This document shows, in pieces, positions 1 to 5,042 of a stretch of DNA of 9,317 nucleotides (positions are counted from its first letter, which is position 1; the number at the start of each line of letters is the position of its first letter). A model generated the notes under the pieces. The model worked only from the letters and a program-made list of their open reading frames with translations, searched no databases and had not been told where the DNA came from. The position numbers and the translations under genes are program-made. This stretch comes from Actinomycetes bacterium (lineage in GTDB: Bacteria; Actinomycetota; Acidimicrobiia; Acidimicrobiales; Microtrichaceae), in assembly GCA_023389745.1 (NCBI GenBank), contig JAEWED010000010.1, forward strand, positions 1 to 9,317. Reading direction: 5' to 3'.

Positions 1-937
1 GTTCCTCACCTCGGACCCGCCCGGCCCCGCCCGTCGGGCGTTGCGCCTCGGCGCCTACCAGCTCGCGTTCCGAGACGACGTGCCGGACTACGCAGCGGTC
101 GCCGCGACCGTCCAGGCCGCCCCGAAGCGCTTCCGAGGGCTGGTCAACGCGGTGCTCCGCAAGGTCGCCGCAGCGCCGACCACGCCGCCGGACGACCGCA
201 CCGAGCTGTCCTACCCGGACTGGATCATCGACCTGCTGCGAGCCGACCTCGGCGCCGAGGCGGCCGACGCCGCCCTGCGCGAGATGAACCTGGCGCCCGA
301 GGTCACCACCCGCGCCGACGGCTACGTGCAGGACCTGGCGTCGCAGTGGGTCGCCGACCTGACCGGCGGCGGCCCGGGTGAGCTGGTGCTCGACGTGTGC
401 GCGGCGCCCGGCGGCAAGGCGACCGCCATCGCCCACACCGGCGCCACGGTCGTCGCCGCCGACCTCCAGGCACACCGCGTGGGGCTCGTCGCGTCGAACG
501 CCGAGCGGGTCGGGGCGACGGGGCTGGTGCCCCTGGTCGCGGACGCCGCCCACCCCCCGTTCCGCCCGGGCGTCGCCGACGTCGTGCTGCTCGACGCGCC
601 CTGCTCCGGTCTGGGGGTGCTGCGGCGACGTCCCGATGCCCGCTGGCGCCTCGAGCCCGATGCCCCACGGCGGCTGTCCGAGCTCCAGTGCCGCCTCGTC
701 GACGCCGCCGCGTCGCTCGTGCGCCCCGGCGGGACGCTCGTCTACAGCGTGTGCACCCTGAGTGCCCGTGAGAGCCGAGGCGTCGACGAGCACCTGGCGG
801 CCACCCGACCGGACCTGGTCCCGCTCGACCCGCCCGGCGCCCCGTGGACCCCGTGGGGCCGTGGGGCGATCCTGCTGCCGCAGGCGGCCTCGACCGACGG
901 CATGTGCATCTTCCGCTACCGCCGAACGTCGGGCTGA
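1..937 (+). CDS. rsmB: 16S rRNA (cytosine-967-C5)-methyltransferase RsmB, 5'-truncated by window edge
   Basis: SAM-dependent m5C methyltransferase acting on 16S rRNA. The frame is open from base 2 with no start in the window, so the N-terminus lies upstream. The first visible part matches the end of the NusB-like RNA-binding domain (ALRLGAYQL, VPDYAAV, FRGLVNAVLRKV). The catalytic domain follows: motif I DVCAAPGGKAT (nt 392-424), motif IV DAPCSGLGVLRRRPDARWR with its Cys near nt 600, and motif VI YSVCTLSARES with the catalytic Cys near nt 753. These two cysteines are the paired residues expected for an RsmB-type m5C enzyme. Unusually, the conserved post-linker block (APEVTTRADGYVQDLASQ) runs from the start of the usual PPLTLRVN segment straight to the VQD-ASQ segment. 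About 50-60 residues normally found between them are missing. A TTG at nt 41 gives an internal open frame but is not the true start. The family call is firm; the substrate base is inferred from the family. Confidence 0.93.
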   Translation, partial: FLTSDPPGPARRALRLGAYQLAFRDDVPDYAAVAATVQAAPKRFRGLVNAVLRKVAAAPTTPPDDRTELSYPDWIIDLLRADLGAEAADAALREMNLAPEVTTRADGYVQDLASQWVADLTGGGPGELVLDVCAAPGGKATAIAHTGATVVAADLQAHRVGLVASNAERVGATGLVPLVADAAHPPFRPGVADVVLLDAPCSGLGVLRRRPDARWRLEPDAPRRLSELQCRLVDAAASLVRPGGTLVYSVCTLSARESRGVDEHLAATRPDLVPLDPPGAPWTPWGRGAILLPQAASTDGMCIFRYRRTSG

Positions 938-945
938 GGCACCGG

Positions 946-951
946 TACGAT
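946..951 (+). promoter_or_regulatory. Possible -10 element (TACGAT) for the MogA/MoaB gene
   Basis: TACGAT fits the actinobacterial TAnnnT -10 pattern and lies in the 48-nt gap between rsmB and the next gene, 34 nt before its ATG. I see no convincing -35 hexamer about 17 nt upstream, where the bases are the end of rsmB. A similar GGTACSAT string occurs before ribD. The gene could equally be read through from rsmB. Confidence 0.25.
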
Positions 952-985
952 CGCGGACGTCCGTCCGAACGCAGAAGGAGACCCG

Positions 986-1483
986 ATGGTGGAGCTCGGC
1001 CCGCAGCAGGCGAAGGTGCTCACGGTGTCCGACGGAGTCGAGACCGGTGCCCACGAGGACCTGAGCGGGGCAGCGCTGACGGCCCGTCTCGCCGACGCAG
1101 GCTTCGAGGTGATCGAGGGGCGGGTGGTGCCCGACATCATCGACGAGGTGTCGAACGCCCTGTCGTACATGGCCTATGGCTTCAACGGCCTCATCGTCAC
1201 CACCGGTGGCACCGGCTTCGGTCCGCGTGACATCACCCCCGAGGCCACCACGCGCATCCTCGACCGGACCGCGCCGGGCCTCGCTGACGCCATCCGTGCG
1301 ATCGGCCCGCTGGGTCGTCTGTCCCGAGCGGTGGCCGGGACCAGGGGATCGGCCCTGATCCTCAACGTCGCGGGCGACCCCGTCGGCGCCGTGGCGATGC
1401 TCGACGCCGTGATCGACGTCGTGCCCGAGGCCCTCGCAGTGATGGGCGGCCGGACCTCGCACAGCGACGTCCGCAGCTCCTGA
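986..1483 (+). CDS. MogA/MoaB-family molybdopterin adenylyltransferase
   Basis: Single-domain protein (165 aa, a normal length) of the family that adenylates molybdopterin before molybdate insertion. Visible motifs are TVSDG (residues 13-17), DLSG (25-28), VVPD (47-50), the long signature TTGGTGFGPRDITPEAT (72-88) and LSRAVAGTRG (112-121). The aspartates D50 and D82 align with those important in E. coli MogA. The later loop reads LILNVAGDP (residues 124-132), where the family usually has NLPGxP, so the loop proline is replaced by Ala. The ATG is supported by AGAAGGAGA ending 4 nt upstream. No other molybdenum-cofactor gene lies nearby, so the neighbours do not help decide between a MogA, MoaB or diverged role. 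A family assignment is safe; the exact reaction is inferred. Confidence 0.88.
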   Translation: MVELGPQQAKVLTVSDGVETGAHEDLSGAALTARLADAGFEVIEGRVVPDIIDEVSNALSYMAYGFNGLIVTTGGTGFGPRDITPEATTRILDRTAPGLADAIRAIGPLGRLSRAVAGTRGSALILNVAGDPVGAVAMLDAVIDVVPEALAVMGGRTSHSDVRSS

Positions 1484-1510
1484 CCCCCTCCGATCTGCTC
1501 CGGACCCCCG

Positions 1511-1540
1511 CCGATCGACCACGCAGCGTGGTCCGGTCGG
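1511..1540 (+). terminator. Strong hairpin between the MogA/MoaB gene and ribD (terminator or leader structure)
   Basis: The core GACCACGCAGCGTGGTC (1517-1533) is a perfect 8-bp inverted repeat around one base; as RNA it would form at least 6 bp with a 5-nt loop. Outer arms CCGA (1511-1514) and TCGG (1537-1540) extend the stem across a small internal loop. No T-run follows (next bases ATTGGGCACG), so it is not a classical intrinsic terminator. It sits 28 nt after the upstream stop and 61 nt before the ribD ATG, in non-coding DNA, so codon use does not explain it. It could end the upstream transcript, form a ribD leader structure, or be a DNA-binding palindrome. Confidence 0.5.
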
Positions 1541-1586
1541 ATTGGGCACGACCGGTAGAAATTCGACCGACCGAGGTGGTCGTGGG

Positions 1587-1592
1587 TACCAT
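1587..1592 (+). promoter_or_regulatory. Possible -10 element (TACCAT) close to the ribD start
   Basis: TACCAT, preceded by GG as in the TACGAT before the upstream gene, ends 9 nt before the ribD ATG. If used, transcription would begin at or within a few bases of the start codon, giving a leaderless or nearly leaderless rib mRNA, a common arrangement in Actinomycetota. TTCGAC at 1562-1567 is a weak -35 candidate with a long 19-nt spacer. The evidence is pattern only, and it conflicts with translation of the mini-ORF at 1591. Confidence 0.25.
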
Positions 1593-1605
1593 GAGGCCCG
1601 GATGA
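1591..1605 (+). other. Four-codon mini-ORF (M-R-P-G) overlapping the ribD start
   Basis: ATG AGG CCC GGA TGA ends in an ATGA overlap with the ribD ATG at 1602. GAGGTGG (1573-1579) lies 11 nt before its ATG, and its own second codon region (GAGG, 1593-1596) doubles as the probable ribD ribosome-binding site. A ribosome ending here could re-initiate on ribD. It may be chance, since so short a frame carries little information. Confidence 0.2.
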
Positions 1606-2639
1606 CACCCTCACCCGCCACCGACGCGACCGATCGCGAGTGCATGACCCGGGCGGTCTTCGCCGCGTCGAGCGTGCGCTGCGTGACCTCGCCGAACCCG
1701 TGGGTGGGCGCCGTGCTGCGGACACCCGACGGCCAGATGTTCGAGGGGGCGACGCGCGAGCCCGGGCGTGAGCACGCCGAGATCGTCGCGCTGCAGGCCG
1801 CCGGCGACGCCGCCGACGGTTCGACGCTCTACGTGACCCTCGAGCCGTGCAGCCACACCGGACGCACCGGTCCGTGCGTCGACGCGATCATCGACGCCGG
1901 CGTGGTGCGCGTCGTGGTCGGCATCGAGGACCCCGACCCGCGGGTCGCCGGCACCGGTCTGGCACGCCTGCGCGACGCAGGCATCGAGGTCTGCGTCGGC
2001 ATCCAGGCCGAGCACGTACGGAACCAGCTCGCCCCGTACCTGAAGCACCGCCGCACCGGTCGGCCGTGGGTCGTGCTCAAGCTGGCCAGCAGCCTCGACG
2101 GCGGCACCGCGGCGCCGAACGGCTCCAGCCAGTGGATCACCTCTCCCGCGGCGAGGGCGGACGGGCACCGGCTGCGAGCCGAGTCCGACGCCATCCTCGT
2201 CGGGGCAGGGACCGTGCGCCGCGACGACCCGTCGCTGACGGTGCGCGACTACCGCCCGCCGGTGGCGCCCGAATCCGGCTCGGTCGACCCGCTGCGCGTC
2301 GTGCTCGGTCAGGTCGACGAGGCCGCCAAGGTGCAGCCGTGCCGCTCGATGTCGGGCGACCTGGGGCTGATCCTCGACGAACTGGGCTCCGACGGCGTCG
2401 TGCAGCTGCTCGTCGAGGGCGGCGCCGCCGTCGCCGGTGACTTCCACCGTGCCGGTCTGGTCGACCGCTACGTGATCTACATCGCGCCGGCGCTCTTCGG
2501 CGGCGACGACGCGAACGGCCTCTTCGAGGGGGCCGGCGCCTGGGACGTCGACGACCTGTGGCGCGGACGCTTCGTCGGCGTCGAACGCGTCGGCGACGAC
2601 CTGCGCATCGAACTGGCCGCACCGTCGGAAGGGGACTGA
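1602..2639 (+). CDS. ribD: Bifunctional diaminohydroxyphosphoribosylaminopyrimidine deaminase / 5-amino-6-(5-phosphoribosylamino)uracil reductase
   Basis: Catalyses the second and third steps of riboflavin synthesis: deamination of the pyrimidine ring and NADPH reduction of the ribosyl side chain. The N-terminal CMP/dCMP-type deaminase domain (about residues 10-150) has HAE (58-60) and PCSHTGRTGPC (82-92), the zinc ligands and catalytic Glu. The C-terminal DHFR-like reductase has KLASSLDG (160-167), a substrate/NADPH block (ITSPAARADGHRLRAESDA, then VGAGTVRRDDP) and LVEGG (270-274). The protein is 345 aa. The stretch between VVLG (233) and LVEGG is about 20-30 residues shorter than in E. coli RibD. 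The ATG at 1602 was chosen because GAGG lies 5 nt upstream and homology begins soon after; an in-frame TTG at 1542 would add 20 unsupported residues from the leader. It is the first gene of the rib operon, and ribE starts 1 nt after its stop. Confidence 0.95.
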   Translation: MTPSPATDATDRECMTRAVFAASSVRCVTSPNPWVGAVLRTPDGQMFEGATREPGREHAEIVALQAAGDAADGSTLYVTLEPCSHTGRTGPCVDAIIDAGVVRVVVGIEDPDPRVAGTGLARLRDAGIEVCVGIQAEHVRNQLAPYLKHRRTGRPWVVLKLASSLDGGTAAPNGSSQWITSPAARADGHRLRAESDAILVGAGTVRRDDPSLTVRDYRPPVAPESGSVDPLRVVLGQVDEAAKVQPCRSMSGDLGLILDELGSDGVVQLLVEGGAAVAGDFHRAGLVDRYVIYIAPALFGGDDANGLFEGAGAWDVDDLWRGRFVGVERVGDDLRIELAAPSEGD

Positions 2640-2640
2640 G

Positions 2641-3273
2641 GTGTTCACCGGCATCGTCGAGGAACTGGGATCGGTCGAGTCGCTCGACGGGCCGCGACTG
2701 CGGCTGCGGGCGACCGAGGTGCTCGGTGACGTGTCCATGGGCGCGTCGATCGCCGTCAACGGCTGCTGCCTGACCGTCGTCGCCTGGGGCGACGACTGGT
2801 GGGAGGCCGACGTCAGCGACGAGACCTTCGCCCGCACCTCGCTGCAGGGTGTCGCACCCGGCGACGCGGTCAACCTGGAGCGCCCCGTGCGCCTCGAGGA
2901 CCGCCTCGGCGGGCACCTGGTCCAGGGCCACGTCGACGGCGTCGGCGTGATCGCCGCAGAGGTGCCCGACCTGCGGGTGCAGGCACCTCCGCAGCTCCTG
3001 CGCTACATCGTCGAGAAGGGCTCCATCACCGTCGACGGCGTCTCGTTGACCGTGGTGGACGTGCTCGACGACGGCTTCACCGTCGCGGTGATCCCCCACA
3101 CGTCAGAGGTGACCACGCTGGGTCGCCGCCGGATCGGTGACCGGGTGAACCTCGAGGTCGACGTCATGGCCAAGTACGCCGAACGGCTGATGGCGGGCAT
3201 CCTCGCCGCGCCACCGACCGCCGCACCACCGACCGCCGCACCACCGACCGCCGCGACAGGAGATCGATCATGA
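2641..3273 (+). CDS. ribE: Riboflavin synthase (alpha subunit type)
   Basis: Final enzyme of the pathway: dismutates two 6,7-dimethyl-8-ribityllumazine molecules to riboflavin plus the pyrimidine substrate returned to RibH. Two lumazine-binding repeats are clear. The first starts at the hallmark MFTGIVEELG and contains NGCCLTV (40-46). The second starts at GHLVQGHVDGVG (91-102) and contains KGSITVDGVSLTV (126-138) and PHTSEVTTL (152-160). NLEVDVMAKYAERL (170-183) is the conserved C-terminal trimerisation helix region. GTG start, one nt after the ribD stop, with GGAAGGGG 6 nt before it. Residues 191-205 are three PPTAA units, a low-complexity tail beyond the catalytic fold encoded by a 15-bp tandem repeat. 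The stop overlaps the ribBA start as ATGA, suggesting translational coupling. Confidence 0.96.
   Translation: MFTGIVEELGSVESLDGPRLRLRATEVLGDVSMGASIAVNGCCLTVVAWGDDWWEADVSDETFARTSLQGVAPGDAVNLERPVRLEDRLGGHLVQGHVDGVGVIAAEVPDLRVQAPPQLLRYIVEKGSITVDGVSLTVVDVLDDGFTVAVIPHTSEVTTLGRRRIGDRVNLEVDVMAKYAERLMAGILAAPPTAAPPTAAPPTAATGDRS
3211..3255 (+). repeat. 15-bp tandem repeat, three copies, in the ribE 3' end
   Basis: The unit CCACCGACCGCCGCA occurs at 3211-3225, 3226-3240 and 3241-3255; the first two are identical and the third differs only in its last base (G). Each unit encodes PPTAA. Copy number can change without breaking the ribE frame. The array lies entirely after the catalytic fold and ends 3 nt before the AGGAGA that serves ribBA. 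Confidence 0.9.
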
Positions 3274-4517
3274 GCCGTGAACCGCTCGAGCAGCAGGGCG
3301 AGGCCGAATCGGTCTTCGCCTCGATCGAGGATGCCGTCGCAGCGATGGCACGTGGCGAGATCATCGTCGTCGTCGACGACGAGGACCGTGAGAACGAGGG
3401 CGACCTGATCATGGCCGCCGAGGCCGCGACGCCGGAGAACATCACGTTCTTCGTGCGCCACACCTCGGGCGTGATCTGCGCTCCGCTGACGGGGGAGCGG
3501 CTCGACGAGCTCGACATCCCGCTGATGGTGCACGACAACACCGAGTCGCACCGCACCGCGTTCACCTACTCGGTCGACTACGTGCACGGCACCAGCACCG
3601 GCATCTCCGCAGCGGACCGCTCCGCGACCATCAAGGCGCTCATCGATCCGTCGACCAAGCCGATCGACCTCGCCCGTCCCGGTCACATCTTCCCGCTGCG
3701 CTACGCCGAGGGCGGCGTGCTCAAGCGAGCCGGCCACACCGAGGCGGCGGTCGACCTGGCACGCCTGGCCGGCATGGACCCCGCCGGGGTGCTCTGCGAG
3801 ATCGTCAACGACGACGGCACGATGGCCCGCGTCCCGGACCTGATCGAATTCTGCAAGGAACACGGCCTGCTGATGGTGACGATCGCCCAGCTGGTCAAGT
3901 ACCGCCGCCAGAACGAGAAGCTGGTGCGTCGTGTCGCCGAGGCGCGCATCCCGACGCCGTGGGGCGACTTCACCTCGTACGTGTACGAGTCGGTGCTCGA
4001 CGGCGAGCAGCACGTGGCCATGGTGCGCGGCGCCGTGCAGGGTGAGCGCGACGTGCTCGTCCGGGTGCACTCCGAGTGCCTCACCGGCGACGTGTTCCAC
4101 TCCCTGCGCTGCGACTGCGGTCCGCAGCTCGACGCAGCGATGAAGGCGATCGACGAGGAGGGCCTCGGGGTGGTCGTGTACCTCCGTGGTCACGAGGGCC
4201 GTGGCATCGGCATCGGGCACAAGATCCGGGCCTACAGCCTCCAGGAGCAGGGCCACGACACCGTCGACGCCAACACCGAGCTCGGACTGCCCGTCGACAG
4301 CCGCGAGTACGGCATCGGCGCGCAGATCCTCAACGACCTGGGCATCACGACCATGCGCCTGATGACCAACAACCCCAAGAAGTACGGCGGTCTCGAGGGC
4401 TTCGGCCTGCAGATCACCGACCGGGTGTCGATCGAGTCGGTGCCGAACCCCGAGAACATCGAGTACCTGCGGACCAAGCGCGAGCGCATGGGCCACATGC
4501 TCGACGGACTGGACTGA
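3270..4517 (+). CDS. ribBA: Bifunctional 3,4-dihydroxy-2-butanone-4-phosphate synthase / GTP cyclohydrolase II
   Basis: Supplies both branches of riboflavin synthesis: the four-carbon unit from ribulose-5-phosphate (N-terminal) and the pyrimidine precursor from GTP (C-terminal). The DHBP synthase half (about residues 15-212) has the acidic DDEDRENEGD loop (36-45), RHTSG (63-67), HGTSTGISAADR (106-117), RPGHIFPL (136-143) and the late acid in CEIVNDDG (E177). The cyclohydrolase II half (about 218-415) has the zinc cysteines C270, C281 and C283 in RVHSECLTGDVFHSLRCDC, the GTP-site RGHEGRGIGI (306-315), the REYGIGAQIL block and TNNPKK (366-371). Both active sites look complete, and 415 aa is typical for a fused RibBA. 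The ATG overlaps the ribE stop by 4 nt, and AGGAGA lies 7 nt upstream. This fusion gives both committed steps in equal amounts. Confidence 0.97.
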   Translation: MSREPLEQQGEAESVFASIEDAVAAMARGEIIVVVDDEDRENEGDLIMAAEAATPENITFFVRHTSGVICAPLTGERLDELDIPLMVHDNTESHRTAFTYSVDYVHGTSTGISAADRSATIKALIDPSTKPIDLARPGHIFPLRYAEGGVLKRAGHTEAAVDLARLAGMDPAGVLCEIVNDDGTMARVPDLIEFCKEHGLLMVTIAQLVKYRRQNEKLVRRVAEARIPTPWGDFTSYVYESVLDGEQHVAMVRGAVQGERDVLVRVHSECLTGDVFHSLRCDCGPQLDAAMKAIDEEGLGVVVYLRGHEGRGIGIGHKIRAYSLQEQGHDTVDANTELGLPVDSREYGIGAQILNDLGITTMRLMTNNPKKYGGLEGFGLQITDRVSIESVPNPENIEYLRTKRERMGHMLDGLD

Positions 4518-4528
4518 GCGGGGGACCG

Positions 4529-5035
4529 ATGGGCATCGACTTCAGATCTCCCGACGCGGACGGCGCCGAGCCGGCCGACGGCACCGGTCGCCGGATCGGC
4601 GTGGTGTGCGCACGGTGGAACGACGTGATCACCCGGCGACTGCTGCACGGCGTGACCTCGACCCTCGCGGCGCGCGGGGTCGACGACGACGACGTCGACA
4701 TCGCCTGGGTGCCGGGGGCGTTCGAGGTGCCCCTCGCGTCGAAGGTCATGGCCTCGAGCGGCCGCTACGACGCGGTCATCGCGCTCGGCTGCGTCATCCG
4801 GGGCGACACCGCGCACTTCGAGTACGTCGCCGGACCCGCGGCCCAGGGCATCCTCTCGGCACAGCTCGAGACCGAGGTGCCGATCGTGTTCGGCGTCCTG
4901 ACCGTCGAGAACCGCCGTCAGGCGCTCGTGCGGTCCGTCGTCGACGGTGACGTCGTCGGCGGCAACAACGGCGCCGAGGCCGCCGACACCGCCCTCGAGA
5001 TGATCGCGGTGCTGCAGGCGCTGCGCGCCGGCTGA
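4529..5035 (+). CDS. ribH: 6,7-dimethyl-8-ribityllumazine synthase
   Basis: Condenses the RibD-derived pyrimidine with the RibBA-derived butanone phosphate to give the lumazine used by RibE; family members form pentamers or icosahedral shells. Visible motifs are ARWN (28-31, usually ARFN), VPGAFEVPLA (61-70), the active-site block GCVIRGDTAHFEYV with catalytic His96, FGVLTVENRRQA (121-132), Arg135 and GAEAADTALEM (148-158). The family GNKG is GNNG here (145-148), and the loop between Arg135 and that motif is about four residues longer than in E. coli. The 20-residue acidic N-terminal extension before RRIGVV is not part of the core. ATG start 11 nt after ribBA, with GCGGGGGA just upstream; 168 aa, last gene of the operon. 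Its stop directly abuts that of the convergent gene. Confidence 0.95.
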   Translation: MGIDFRSPDADGAEPADGTGRRIGVVCARWNDVITRRLLHGVTSTLAARGVDDDDVDIAWVPGAFEVPLASKVMASSGRYDAVIALGCVIRGDTAHFEYVAGPAAQGILSAQLETEVPIVFGVLTVENRRQALVRSVVDGDVVGGNNGAEAADTALEMIAVLQALRAG

Positions 5036-5042
5036 TCAGCGC
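5018..5042. terminator. Possible bidirectional stem-loop at the convergent gene junction
   Basis: GCGCTG (5018-5023) and CAGCGC (5037-5042) can pair around a 13-nt loop, and an alternative 10-bp palindrome GCTGATCAGC lies at 5031-5040. Both straddle the two opposing stop codons (TGA 5033-5035 and, on the minus strand, 5036-5038). There is no T-run on either side. With no intergenic DNA between the convergent genes, any terminator must lie inside coding sequence, but this stem is short and could be chance. Confidence 0.25.

Noticed and set aside
1545..1601. FMN riboswitch suggested by GGTAGAAATTCGACCGACC before ribD
   Set aside because: Only a loose resemblance to GGTGAAATTCCGACCGGCGGT; the other conserved FMN-aptamer blocks and paired helices are absent, and the spacer is too short to hold the usual element plus expression platform.
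1542..1601. TTG at 1542 as the ribD start
   Set aside because: Adds 20 residues with no family match, overlaps the leader, and has no good ribosome-binding site; the ATG at 1602 has GAGG at suitable spacing.
3367..3382. 16-bp perfect palindrome TCGTCGTCGACGACGA inside ribBA
   Set aside because: It encodes the Val-Val-Asp-Asp part of the conserved acidic loop with preferred GTC and GAC codons; codon bias explains it.
3003..4496. A 497-codon minus-strand frame antisense to ribBA and the end of ribE
   Set aside because: Antisense to an unambiguous, intact RibBA; no recognisable motif and composition typical of a shadow frame.
4679..4698. GAC/GTC simple repeat in ribH
   Set aside because: Encodes an acidic DDDD surface stretch with the preferred Asp codon; too short to call a microsatellite of interest.
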